From the NCBI GenBank assembly GCA_037201625.1, contig JBBCGR010000003.1, forward strand, positions 2,046,001-2,110,000: a stretch of 64,000 nucleotides of DNA, read 5' to 3'. This stretch comes from JAMXLO01 sp037201625. Lineage in GTDB: Bacteria; Pseudomonadota; Alphaproteobacteria; Acetobacterales; Acetobacteraceae. Numbering within the stretch: position 1 is the first letter of the stretch; the number at the start of each line of letters is the position of its first letter. The notes beneath the pieces are model-generated. The model saw nothing but the letters and a program-made list of their open reading frames with translations, was not told the DNA's origin and made no database searches. Position numbers and translations under genes: made by a program. Shown here one piece after another: positions 1 to 7,803 of this stretch.

Positions 1-2
1 CG

Positions 3-1055
3 TCCGGCGGCGGGCCCGGCGGCCCGTCCCGCCCCCATGGCCAGGCCGGCGACCGCCAGCCTCGCCCCGCCAGTGCCGGCCAGTCCCACGGCGCCAACAC
101 GCTGCGTGCCCGACCCCAGGGCCCTCGTCCGGACGGTCCGCGCCCGGACGGTCCACGCCCCGAGGGACCTCGCCCGCCGCGCCCCGACGGCCAGACGGAT
201 CATCGCGGCCCGCGCTCGCAGGCCCACGGCAAGCCTTTCCAGCCGCGGCCGAAGCAGGACGGCCCACCGCGCGACCGGCCGCGCAGCGACTTCCACCGCA
301 CGGAGCGCCCCCGCGACCAGGGGCCGCGCCCGCCGGAGACTCCGCGCGGCGCCGTCTGGCTCTATGGCCTGCACGCGGTCGCCGCCGCGCTCGCCAACCC
401 GGGCCGCCGCCTGCGCCACCTCATGCTGACCGAGGAGGCGCAGCAGACTCTGACGCAGCGCCAGCCGCCGCCCTGGCCGCTGCAGCCGGAACAGGTGGAC
501 CGCGGGCGGCTCGACCACCTGCTGGGCCGCGACATCGCCCACCAGGGGGCGGCCCTGCTCGCCGACCCGCTCGCCACACCCAGCCTCCAGGCGGTGCTCG
601 ACCGTCCGGGACCGCTACTCGTACTCGATCAGGTCACCGACCCCCGCAATGTCGGCGCCATCCTGCGTTCGGCCGCGGCGTTCGGCGTGGCGGCGGTGAT
701 CACCCAGGACCGCAACGCGCCGGAGGAAACCGGGGCGCTCGCGAAGGCCGCGTCCGGCGCACTGGAGACTGTTCCGCTGCTGCGCGCCGTCAACATCGCG
801 CGCACGCTGATCGCGCTGAAGGCCGCCGGCGTCTGGACGATCGGGCTCGACACCGGCGGGACGACGCTATCCGGACCGTCTTTCGCCGACCGCCGCGTCG
901 CGCTGGTGCTGGGCGCGGAGGGCGAGGGCCTGCGCCGGCTGACGCGGGAGACCTGCGACGAGGTCGCCGGCCTGCACATGCCTGGCCGGATGGAGAGCCT
1001 GAATGTGTCCGCCGCCGCAACGGTCGCACTGTATGAGCTGACGAGACGCGCATGA
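3..1055 (+). CDS. rlmB: TrmH-family rRNA 2'-O-methyltransferase (RlmB), 5' end outside window
   Basis: SpoU/TrmH-class methyltransferase that probably methylates the 2'-O of a guanosine in 23S rRNA. The reading frame is open from the left edge, so the start lies upstream. The first ~115 visible residues are a low-complexity Gly/Pro/Arg/Asp/Gln stretch with repeats such as RPDGPRPDGPRPEG, presumably disordered. The substrate-binding domain begins near WLYGLHAV. The three knot motifs follow: DPRNVGAILRSA, LVLGAEGEGLRR and LNVSAAATVALYE, the last next to the C-terminus. The stop overlaps the next ATG by 4 bp (ATGA), implying translational coupling. The family call is secure; RlmB rather than another TrmH paralogue is inferred from the N-terminal domain and overall layout. 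Confidence 0.88.
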   Translation, partial: SGGGPGGPSRPHGQAGDRQPRPASAGQSHGANTLRARPQGPRPDGPRPDGPRPEGPRPPRPDGQTDHRGPRSQAHGKPFQPRPKQDGPPRDRPRSDFHRTERPRDQGPRPPETPRGAVWLYGLHAVAAALANPGRRLRHLMLTEEAQQTLTQRQPPPWPLQPEQVDRGRLDHLLGRDIAHQGAALLADPLATPSLQAVLDRPGPLLVLDQVTDPRNVGAILRSAAAFGVAAVITQDRNAPEETGALAKAASGALETVPLLRAVNIARTLIALKAAGVWTIGLDTGGTTLSGPSFADRRVALVLGAEGEGLRRLTRETCDEVAGLHMPGRMESLNVSAAATVALYELTRRA

Positions 1056-1834
1056 CCTTCCAGCCCGACGCCGCCGCGGCCGCCCTGCACGATGCCCGCG
1101 ACCGCCGCATCCAGCTTGCGCCGCTGGCCGCCGCGATCGCCCCGCGCACCGAGGCTGAGGGCGCCGCCGCACAGCACGCTCTCGCCGGGCGCATGGGCGC
1201 GATGCCGCCGGCCGGGTTCAAGATCGGTGCGACCGCGCGCCGCATGCAGGAGTATCTTGGCCTCAGCGGCCCGGCCGCCGGTTTCATGGCCACCGGCAAC
1301 CTGCACCGCAGCGGCGCCGCGGTGCGCTTCGCCGACTTCATCCGCCCCGGAGTTGAGTGCGAGCTTGCGGTGCGCCTCGCCCGCGACCTGCCGCCCGGCC
1401 CCTGCACGCCGGAGGCCGCCGCCGCCGCGGTGGGCGACCTGATCGCCGGTATCGAACTGGTGGAGAACCGCTACGGCGAGTTGCTCGAACTCGGGGTCCC
1501 CACGCTGATCGCCGACCAGGTGTTCCATGCCGCCGCCGTGCTGGGCGACACCGCCACGCAGGACTGGCGCACGCTCGACATCGGCGCGCTGCGGGGCCGC
1601 CTGATCGTCGACGGCCACCAGCGCGACGAAGGCGTGGGCGCCGACCTGATGGGCCATCCGATGAACTGCCTCGCCTGGCTCGCCGGTTCGTCCGTCGCCG
1701 CCGCGTTCGGCGGACTGAAGGCGGGCCAGGTGGTCATGCTGGGCAGCGTCACGCCGCCGGTCTGGCTGACCGGGCCGGCCAGCATCACCGTCGATTTCTC
1801 GCCGCTGCCGCCGGTGCAGGTGACGTTCAGTTAG
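1052..1834 (+). CDS. 2-keto-4-pentenoate hydratase / fumarylacetoacetate hydrolase-family protein
   Basis: 260-residue protein of the MhpD-like branch of the FAH superfamily, which hydrates or decarboxylates 2-oxo acids using a divalent metal. Visible signatures are FKIGAT (~residue 53), the acidic metal-ligand stretch VECELAV (~93), GIELVENRY (~132), a GHPMNCLAWL segment (~202) and LKAGQVVMLGS near the end. These are the usual order and spacing, and the length is typical. The start overlaps the rlmB stop by 4 bp. No other aromatic-degradation genes are adjacent, so the true substrate is open; a generic 2-keto acid hydratase role is as far as the sequence goes. Confidence 0.82.
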   Translation: MTFQPDAAAAALHDARDRRIQLAPLAAAIAPRTEAEGAAAQHALAGRMGAMPPAGFKIGATARRMQEYLGLSGPAAGFMATGNLHRSGAAVRFADFIRPGVECELAVRLARDLPPGPCTPEAAAAAVGDLIAGIELVENRYGELLELGVPTLIADQVFHAAAVLGDTATQDWRTLDIGALRGRLIVDGHQRDEGVGADLMGHPMNCLAWLAGSSVAAAFGGLKAGQVVMLGSVTPPVWLTGPASITVDFSPLPPVQVTFS

Positions 1835-1928
1835 GCCGGCGGCCCTGACCGGGCCGCGTCCGCCATCCTGACGCTCCGTTAAGCTTCGCGGCCGATACTG
1901 GGCGCCAGGCAGCATGGAGGGCTGCGCC

Positions 1929-2186
1929 ATGCTCCTCGAATGGAAGGACCTGCCGGACCTGCTTCAGGTCGCGCTCTGCCGCGAAGCGCTGATCCGCGCG
2001 GCGGCGACCATCGCCAGACAGGCCGAAGTGCTGGCCGATGAAATCGACGGCGGCACGCTGCCCGATCGCGGCGGCGCTGAGGCGCTTCGCCTGTTTGCGG
2101 CCGTGGTGCGCGCCGGTGAGGATGACGGGCTGGCGCCGGCGGGGTTGGCCGAGAGCGCCAGGCCATGGCCGGAGGCGCCGCCATGA
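1929..2186 (+). CDS. small hypothetical protein (85 aa)
   Basis: Not recognised. The ATG at 1929 is preferred because GGAGG lies 8 nt upstream; an in-frame ATG at 1914 would add five residues. The product is helix-rich and acidic: residues 1-50 form an amphipathic alpha-helical stretch (LLEWKDLPDLLQVALCREAL), and the last 15 residues are Ala/Pro-rich. No cysteine pair, signal peptide or membrane segment is visible. It sits alone between two enzyme genes. Codon use matches the surroundings. Whether it is expressed cannot be told from sequence alone. Confidence 0.5.
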   Translation: MLLEWKDLPDLLQVALCREALIRAAATIARQAEVLADEIDGGTLPDRGGAEALRLFAAVVRAGEDDGLAPAGLAESARPWPEAPP

Positions 2187-2221
2187 CCCGCTGGCAGGGC
2201 CTGCGAACGCTGCTGACGCCG

Positions 2222-2253
2222 TAGACCTGCGATGTCATAGACCTGCAATGCCA
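2222..2253. repeat. 16-bp imperfect tandem duplication
   Basis: Two consecutive copies, TAGACCTGCGATGTCA and TAGACCTGCAATGCCA, differing at two positions. They lie in the 147-bp non-coding stretch ahead of the mandelate racemase-family gene. Function unknown; it could be replication slippage or a small operator. Confidence 0.6.
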
Positions 2254-2333
2254 TGGGCCCGGCAGCGGACCCACGCCACGTCTGGCCTCCCGCCGTCGAT
2301 GCAAGCAAGATGCGCGCGAGGGAGGCCCCAGCC

Positions 2334-3449
2334 ATGAAGATCACCGCCGTCGAGACCTATTGGACCCGCGTTCCGTTCGACATGGGCGGCAAGCCCCTCG
2401 TCACGGGCGGCATCGGCTGGCAGAGCATGAACACAGTGTGGCTGCGCATCATCACCGACCAGGGGCTGGAAGGCTGGGGCGAGGCGTTCGGCCACGGCTC
2501 GGCAGCCACCACGATGGCGACGCTCGATTCGCAGCTTGCGCCCGCCATCCTGGGCCAGGACGCGCGCGACATCGCCGGCCTGCGCAACCGGCTGTCCAAG
2601 GTGTTCCACCTGTACAGCCGCAACGGCTCGCACGTGTTCGCGCTGTCGGCGCTCGACATCGCGCTATGGGACATCGCCGGCAAGGCAGCCGGCCTGCCGC
2701 TGTGGCGGCTGTTCGGCGCGACGCCGGTGACCCATCTCACCGCCTATGCCAGCCTGCTGCGCTACGGCGAGGCCGGCATGGTCGCCGCCGCCTGCGAGCG
2801 TGCCACCGCGCGCGGCTACCGCGACATCAAGCTGCACGAGATCACCGTCCCGGAGATCCGCGCCGCCCGCGAGGCGATCGGCCCCGACGCCAAACTGATG
2901 GTGGACACCAACTGTCCCTGGACCGTCTGGCAGGCGATCGACATGGCGCACCGCCTGCGCGACTGCAACCTGACCTGGCTGGAGGAGCCGGTCTCGCCGC
3001 CGGCCGACCACAAGGGCCTCGCCCGCGTCCGCCGCGAGGGCGGCATCCCGATCGCCGCCGGTGAGAACGCGGCCGGCCTGCACGATTTCCTCGCCGCGTT
3101 CGAGGCTGATGCCCTCGACGTCGCGCAGCCCAGCGTCATTAAGATCGGCGGGCCGTCGGCAATGTTCGAGATCGCTGCGCTGGCCAAGGCGCACGGTGTG
3201 CGCGTGGTGCCGCACAACGCCTATTTCGGTTCCGGCTTCCTGGCCTCGCTGCACGTCAACGCCGCCATCGCCCCAGACGTGCCGTTCGAGCGCCTGTTCA
3301 TCGACCTGGAGGCCAGCCCGCTGCACGACCTGGTGCTGGCCAAGGACGGCCGCGTGACCGTCCCCGACGGCCCCGGGCTCGGCCGTGACCCCGACATGGA
3401 GGTGATGCGCCGCTACCTGATGGCCGAACCCACCGTGCACCGGGCTTAG
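2334..3449 (+). CDS. mandelate racemase / muconate lactonizing enzyme family protein
   Basis: 371-residue enolase-superfamily enzyme. Start at 2334 chosen because GGAGG lies about 10 nt upstream and the product begins MKITAVETYW, typical of the family. The N-terminal capping domain is followed by the barrel. IKLHE (~166) carries a Lys, but the second Lys of a KxK pair is His. Metal-ligand stretches are VDTN (~191), LEEPVSPP (~217) and AAGENA (~243). VIKIGG (~269) and VPHNAYFGSG (~293) would supply the other acid/base. The reaction (racemase, cycloisomerase or sugar-acid dehydratase) cannot be assigned. The His in place of the second Lys argues against a simple racemase. It has no same-pathway neighbour. 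Confidence 0.85.
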   Translation: MKITAVETYWTRVPFDMGGKPLVTGGIGWQSMNTVWLRIITDQGLEGWGEAFGHGSAATTMATLDSQLAPAILGQDARDIAGLRNRLSKVFHLYSRNGSHVFALSALDIALWDIAGKAAGLPLWRLFGATPVTHLTAYASLLRYGEAGMVAAACERATARGYRDIKLHEITVPEIRAAREAIGPDAKLMVDTNCPWTVWQAIDMAHRLRDCNLTWLEEPVSPPADHKGLARVRREGGIPIAAGENAAGLHDFLAAFEADALDVAQPSVIKIGGPSAMFEIAALAKAHGVRVVPHNAYFGSGFLASLHVNAAIAPDVPFERLFIDLEASPLHDLVLAKDGRVTVPDGPGLGRDPDMEVMRRYLMAEPTVHRA

Positions 3450-3466
3450 CCGAACCGCCGCCATCG

Positions 3467-4024
3467 ATGCCGTCACGCCGCTGGCTCGTCCTGCTGCTCC
3501 TGCTGCCGAGGCCCGGCCATGCCGAGCCCCCGCAGAAGGCCGCGGAGAGCCTGCCGTCGCCGGTCCGCTCGGCCTGCATCTCCTCGCCGTTCGGCCCGCG
3601 CTTCCTGGCCGGGCTGCCGAAGGCCAGCACCTTCCATGGCGGCATCGATATGCCGGCCCCGGCCGGCGAGGCAGTGCGCGCCGTCGCGCCCGGCCACGTA
3701 TTGCGCATCCAGCGCAAGGGTCCCGGCGGTCTGGAGATGCTGGTGCAGCATGACGGCTTCATCGGCATCTACAGCCATCTGGGCATCATCGCGCCCGCGT
3801 TTGCGGAGGGTAAGCGGACCGTGGCGACCGGCGAGAAGTTGGCCGTGATCGGCCGCAGCGGCGTGACCTACGGCACCCACCTGTTCTTCGGCATGCTGGT
3901 CGACGGCCGGCCGATCGATCCGGCGCCACGGCTTGGCGTGCCACGGTGCCAGGCAGGCCGATCCCCGCCACGCGCCGATCTCGCGACACAGCCCCCGCGC
4001 ACGGCCGGCATGGCGAACCAATAG
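3467..4024 (+). CDS. M23/LytM-domain protein with an incomplete zinc site
   Basis: 185 residues. Residues 1-19 form a signal peptide (MPSRRWLVLLLLLPRPGHA). The LytM fold is recognisable from SPFGPRF, the first metal motif HGGID (~57-61) and YSHLG (~102). The second motif reads THLFFG (~138) where active enzymes have HLHFE: the second His of HxH is Phe and the following Glu is Gly. It may therefore lack endopeptidase activity, like the amidase-activating LytM proteins EnvC and NlpD. The last 40 residues are a Pro/Arg-rich tail. An intact M23 gene lies 192 bp downstream on the same strand. The family is clear; function is inferred. Confidence 0.75.
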   Translation: MPSRRWLVLLLLLPRPGHAEPPQKAAESLPSPVRSACISSPFGPRFLAGLPKASTFHGGIDMPAPAGEAVRAVAPGHVLRIQRKGPGGLEMLVQHDGFIGIYSHLGIIAPAFAEGKRTVATGEKLAVIGRSGVTYGTHLFFGMLVDGRPIDPAPRLGVPRCQAGRSPPRADLATQPPRTAGMANQ

Positions 4025-4216
4025 TCACCCCGCGACGGCCGCGCCATCGATGCACGCCGCAATCAGGATTCCACGCTGTCACTCACGATTGCGTTAGTCT
4101 GGCATTAGCAGGTTTCGGATCAGATGCGCTGGTCCTGAGGAAGCCGCCCGTTGCTGCAGTGCATCAATCCTCGCCGGAGACTCGACTCGGTTCTCACAAC
4201 CCTGTTACCTGCCGCT

Positions 4217-4735
4217 ATGCGTGCGGCAGCCCTTCTCATTGGACTGTGCGTCGCCTACCCCGCCATGGCAGCCCCAGGCGGAGATTCTGCGTGCAGCGCC
4301 ATGGCGATGCCCCCCGAACAGCTCAAATACGTCTCGCGGGGGTTCGGCGGCGCGCATACCGGGCTCGACCTGATGGCCCCGTACGGCACGCCGATCCGCG
4401 CCGCGGCAGGCGGTACGATCCTCTATGCCGGCTGGTATTTCGCCTACGGCAAGATCATCGACATCCGCCATGCCGATGGCTTCATCACCCGTTACGCTCA
4501 TATGTCCGAGTTCGCCCCCGGCATGGCCCCGGGCACGCCGATCGCAGCCGGCGGCCTGATCGGCTGGGTCGGCGCGACCGGGCGGGCGCATGGCCCGCAC
4601 GTGCATTTCGAGGTGCGGGTGAACGGCCGCGCGGTGGACCCTAGGCCGTATCTCGCATTGGCGCCGTGCCAACGCCCGGCTCCCGAGCCGCTGGAGCAGG
4701 CGCTGGCACCGGACGTTCGGCGACGCGACCGGTAG
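4217..4735 (+). CDS. M23-family metallopeptidase (secreted)
   Basis: 172 residues when started at the ATG at 4217, which gives a good signal peptide (MRAAALLIGLCVAYPAMAA); an upstream ATG at 4151 would put 22 basic residues before it. The zinc site is complete: HTGLD (~47-51), YAHMSEF (~93) and HVHFEVRVNG (~128). The domain starts at SRGFGGAH and ends at DPRPYL, the normal extent for a minimal LytM endopeptidase that cuts peptidoglycan cross-links in the periplasm. The 3' end overlaps hemY, on the other strand, by 95 bp. The 192 bp upstream (4025-4216) holds no gene that I can see. Confidence 0.8.
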   Translation: MRAAALLIGLCVAYPAMAAPGGDSACSAMAMPPEQLKYVSRGFGGAHTGLDLMAPYGTPIRAAAGGTILYAGWYFAYGKIIDIRHADGFITRYAHMSEFAPGMAPGTPIAAGGLIGWVGATGRAHGPHVHFEVRVNGRAVDPRPYLALAPCQRPAPEPLEQALAPDVRRRDR

Positions 4736-6053
4736 CGGTTCCGCGCACCGCGCCGCCGATCAGCAACGCCGCGCCGCCATCATCCATCGTCCGCGCCGCG
4801 GCCAGGGGCGCCGTGCTCCAGCGCAGGCTGCCGACGGTGAAGCAGTCCGGACAGTTCGGGCTCCAGGCCGCATGCGCGGTATGGCAGGCCTCGCAGCGCC
4901 ACGTCGGATCGGGATCGGCTGTCGCGGCACGGCGCAGCGCATCGCGCTGGGCCCGCCGGCCCGCCTCGGTATCGCCGCCCTCGGCCTCCTCGATCTCCGC
5001 CAGCAGCAGCCATAGCCGGCACTGGTTGAGGCCCGCCGCGGCAGCGGCCTCCGCATGGCGGCGCGCCTCGCCCGTCAGCCCGGCGTCGAGCGCCGTGCGG
5101 GCCAGCAGCAGCCGGCTCTCGGCATGCTCGGGATTGGCCTCCGCCAGCCGCTGTGCCGCCTGCATGCGTGCGAGCGGCTCGCCGATCGGCGCCAGCGCGA
5201 AGGTCGCGAGGTCCGGGTGCGGCGCGATGGTCCAGCCGTGCCGCACCGCCGCCAGCGCCCTGGCCTCGCGCCCCGCCGCGCGCAGTCGCGTGGCATAGGC
5301 GAGCGCGGCGGGCGCCAGCGAGGGATCGTCCTGCCAGGCCTGGCGCGCCAGGCGCATCGCCCGCGCCGGGTCGGTCTCGGTCTCCGCCGCCGCCGTGGCC
5401 AGCGCCGCCTTCGGTGCATCGGCATCCGCGAGCGCCAGCGCATCGGCCCAGGCGCCGGCCCGCACGGCGAGTCGCGCGCGTTCGCGCCGCAGCCAGGCGG
5501 CTCCCGGCTGCACCATCTCGGCACGCCGGGCGAGCGCCGTCGCCGAATTCCAGTCTCCGCGCTCGATCGCCTCGCGCAGCAGGCCACGCAGCCCGAGGAA
5601 CGCCGCATCGTCGCGCTCCGCCAAGGCGCGGAACGCCATCTCCGACTCGTCGGCACGGCCCGCAAGCCGCCCCGCCTCAGCCGCCAGCAGCAGCGTCGCC
5701 GGCGTATCGCCGAGCAGGCGCCGCGCGCGGCTCGCCTCGCGCCGCGCATCGGCACTCTCGCCGGTGGCCAGCGCCAGCAGCGTCCGGGTCACCGCGACCT
5801 CGCCGGCCGCACGCCGCCGGGCCTGCTGGCGCGTCCGCAGCGTGCGCGGCAGGCGCACCGCAGCGCCGAGCAGGCGGAACAGGCAGTACAGCACGACGAA
5901 CAGCACCAGCAGGCCGAGGGCGACGATCGAGACCGGGGCCTCGAAACTGACGGTGCCGACCTCGCCGTCGATGCGCCCCGGCAGGCTGGCCAGGCCCCAG
6001 GCGAGGGCGAGCACCGCCGCCGCCACCAGAACCACGAGCAGGATGCGTCGCAT
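4641..6053 (-). CDS. hemY: HemY-type membrane protein with TPR region and C-terminal zinc ribbon
   Basis: 470 residues from the ATG at 6053, which overlaps the upstream stop by 4 bp. Two membrane segments (~4-24 and ~43-63) form the HemY_N domain. They are followed by ~330 Ala/Arg/Leu-rich residues with TPR-like helical pairs. Near residue 400 a CxxC...CxxC ribbon (CEACHTAH ... NCPDC) precedes a Pro/Ala-rich tail. This is the heme-operon HemY, not the protoporphyrinogen oxidase of the same name. Its biochemical role is unresolved; it is thought to assist assembly or trafficking in heme synthesis. It is the last gene of hemC-hemD-mitofilin-hemY. The 3' end overlaps the convergent M23 gene by 95 bp. 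Confidence 0.85.
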   Translation of the reverse strand: MRRILLVVLVAAAVLALAWGLASLPGRIDGEVGTVSFEAPVSIVALGLLVLFVVLYCLFRLLGAAVRLPRTLRTRQQARRRAAGEVAVTRTLLALATGESADARREASRARRLLGDTPATLLLAAEAGRLAGRADESEMAFRALAERDDAAFLGLRGLLREAIERGDWNSATALARRAEMVQPGAAWLRRERARLAVRAGAWADALALADADAPKAALATAAAETETDPARAMRLARQAWQDDPSLAPAALAYATRLRAAGREARALAAVRHGWTIAPHPDLATFALAPIGEPLARMQAAQRLAEANPEHAESRLLLARTALDAGLTGEARRHAEAAAAAGLNQCRLWLLLAEIEEAEGGDTEAGRRAQRDALRRAATADPDPTWRCEACHTAHAAWSPNCPDCFTVGSLRWSTAPLAAARTMDDGGAALLIGGAVRGTATGRVAERPVPAPAPAAREPGVGTAPMRDTA

Positions 6054-7057
6054 CAGCCGGCCGCGGCCCACGCGGCGAGCGCCGCCCTGGCGTCCAGCAG
6101 CGCGCGCGCCTGGTCGAGCCAGGCCGCCATCGCCTGGGCTGGCGGTCCCTCCAGCGTGGCGATCGCCGCGACGGAAGCGGGCAGGTCGCCGGCGTCCAGC
6201 GCAGCGCGCGCGCGCTGCAGCACGCCGGCGGTCGGATCGCCCAGCAGAACGTGGTCGCCCTGGCGGATCGTGACGAGTTCCTGCGCCTGCGACCACAGCC
6301 GGTTCAGCAGCGGCTTGCCGTCGGTCGCCGGCTGGGCGACGGCGAGCGCCTCCCGCGCGGCCGCGGGGAAGGCCAGGCGCAGCGCGGCCTCGGTGGGCGG
6401 CAGTGCCGCGGCGTAGCGGGCCAGGGCGGCGGGCGCCCCGGGCAGGTCGCCAAGCCTGCGGCCGGCGTCCAGCGCCAGGGACGCGGCCTGTACCTGCGTC
6501 GCGCGAACGGCGCGCTTCTCGCTGGCGGCCAGCCGCGCCTCATCAGCGGCGAGGCGACGCGCGACGTCGCTCTGGGCGGCCAGCGCATCGGCCTCGAGCG
6601 TGGCGAGCTTCGTCTCCAGCGGCGCCAAACTGGGCGGCTGGCGCTGTTCCAGCGTCGCGATCCGCGCCGACAGCGCCGCGACGTCGGGCGCCAGGTCGGG
6701 CGACGGCGGCGGCGGGGCGGCCCCGGCCGGAGGGGCGGCAGCGGGGGCGGGCCGCTGCTCGAGCGCGGTGATCCGCGCGGCCAGCGGCGCGAGATCGGGT
6801 GCCGGCGGCGGCGGACGCTGCTCGAGCCGCGACACGCGCGCGTCGAGCACGGCGACCTGCCGGGCGAGCGCGTCGGTCAGTTCCGTCGAGGGCGGTGGAA
6901 TGACGGGATTGCGCCAGACCAGCAGCAGAGCCGCCACGAGCACGAGGAACCCACCGCCGGTCAGCCATGCCAGCCGGTTCGCCGGGGGCGGGGCTGGCTC
7001 GGGCGTAGGTGGCTCGGTGGGCGGCTCCGGCGGCGGCAAGGCCTTGGTTTCACTCAT
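6053..7057 (-). CDS. mitofilin/Mic60-like membrane protein of the heme operon
   Basis: 334 residues. Residues 1-28 are Pro/Glu-rich and cytoplasmic, followed by one membrane segment (~30-48, AWLTGGGFLVLVAALLLVW). A region of ~110 residues follows in which a coiled-coil heptad unit, roughly LAPLAARITALEQRP, recurs at least three times between Pro/Ala linkers. The C-terminal ~170 residues are helical and resemble the mitofilin domain. In alphaproteobacteria the Mic60 homologue is known to lie between hemD and hemY, and this gene has that place and architecture. It overlaps hemD by 4 bp upstream and hemY by 3 bp downstream. The likely role is inner-membrane shaping or contact with outer-membrane partners. 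The assignment rests on architecture and synteny. Confidence 0.72.
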   Translation of the reverse strand: MSETKALPPPEPPTEPPTPEPAPPPANRLAWLTGGGFLVLVAALLLVWRNPVIPPPSTELTDALARQVAVLDARVSRLEQRPPPPAPDLAPLAARITALEQRPAPAAAPPAGAAPPPPSPDLAPDVAALSARIATLEQRQPPSLAPLETKLATLEADALAAQSDVARRLAADEARLAASEKRAVRATQVQAASLALDAGRRLGDLPGAPAALARYAAALPPTEAALRLAFPAAAREALAVAQPATDGKPLLNRLWSQAQELVTIRQGDHVLLGDPTAGVLQRARAALDAGDLPASVAAIATLEGPPAQAMAAWLDQARALLDARAALAAWAAAG

Positions 7058-7803
7058 CGCAACAATGCCAGCATCGCGTCCTGATCGGGCCGGTCGGCGA
7101 CGCGGATCCGCCGCCAGGGGAGCGCCTCTAATGCCACGGCCGCCGGCCGGCCGATAGCCAGCGCGTCGACCGACCGTACCGCCTCATGCAGTCGTGCGGA
7201 ATCCAGCAGGCGGACGCAGTGCCGCGCGGTCTCGGCGGAGAACAGCAGGGCGGCCGCCAGCCGGCCCGCCAGAAAGGCGGCGTGCGCCGGCTCAGGCAAT
7301 TCGGCCGCCGGCACAGCGGCGTACACCGCCCGGCGGACGACGCCGAACCCCTCGGCACGCAGCCGGTCGGTCAGTTCCAGCCCCTGGCCGCGGCCGGCGG
7401 CCAGCAGCAGCGGTCCTGCATCCCGGTCGCAGCGCGCCGCCACCAGCGCGGCCAGTGCCGCGGCGTCGCCATCGGCGCTGCTGACCGAGGCGAAGCCGGC
7501 CGCCTGCGCGCGTGCCGCCGTCGCCTCGCCCACGGCGAACAGCGGCAGGTGGCGGTGGCTCTCCGGCAGGGCGGCCACCGCGTTGCCGCTGGCGACCAGC
7601 ACTGCCTGCACCCGGGCGGATGGCGGCAGGTTGGCCCGCAGCATCCGGATCGCCATCAGCGGCGCCACGACCGGCTGATAGCCCAGCGCCGCCACGCGCG
7701 CGGCGGTCTCGCTGGCCCCGGGCTCCGGCCGGGTGATCAGGACGCCGGCGCCGGCGTCAGGCAAAGATGTCGCGCGGGCTGTCTGCCCGGAGGCTGGTTC
7801 CAA
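7054..7803 (-). CDS. hemD: uroporphyrinogen-III synthase
   Basis: Cyclises hydroxymethylbilane to uroporphyrinogen III. VLITRPEPGASETAARV at the N-terminus and VAPLMAIR are typical, as are LLLAAGRGQG in the middle and LLFSAETARHC before the last helix. The start is uncertain. The ATG at 7803 (249 aa) overlaps hemC by 47 bp. A TTG at 7764 (236 aa) would overlap the hemC stop by only a few bases and sits closer to the conserved ITRP motif. The gene follows hemC directly and overlaps the mitofilin-like gene by 4 bp. HemD is poorly conserved in sequence, but the context makes this call firm. Confidence 0.87.
   Translation of the reverse strand: MEPASGQTARATSLPDAGAGVLITRPEPGASETAARVAALGYQPVVAPLMAIRMLRANLPPSARVQAVLVASGNAVAALPESHRHLPLFAVGEATAARAQAAGFASVSSADGDAAALAALVAARCDRDAGPLLLAAGRGQGLELTDRLRAEGFGVVRRAVYAAVPAAELPEPAHAAFLAGRLAAALLFSAETARHCVRLLDSARLHEAVRSVDALAIGRPAAVALEALPWRRIRVADRPDQDAMLALLR

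Noticed and set aside
2183..2224. 13-codon frame (MTRWQGLRTLLTP) overlapping the stop of the small hypothetical gene
   Set aside because: Too short to support as a gene. The ATGA overlap alone is weak evidence.
4641..6053. hemY considered as protoporphyrinogen oxidase
   Set aside because: No FAD-binding motif. It has two N-terminal membrane helices, a TPR region and a zinc ribbon, so it is the heme-operon HemY.
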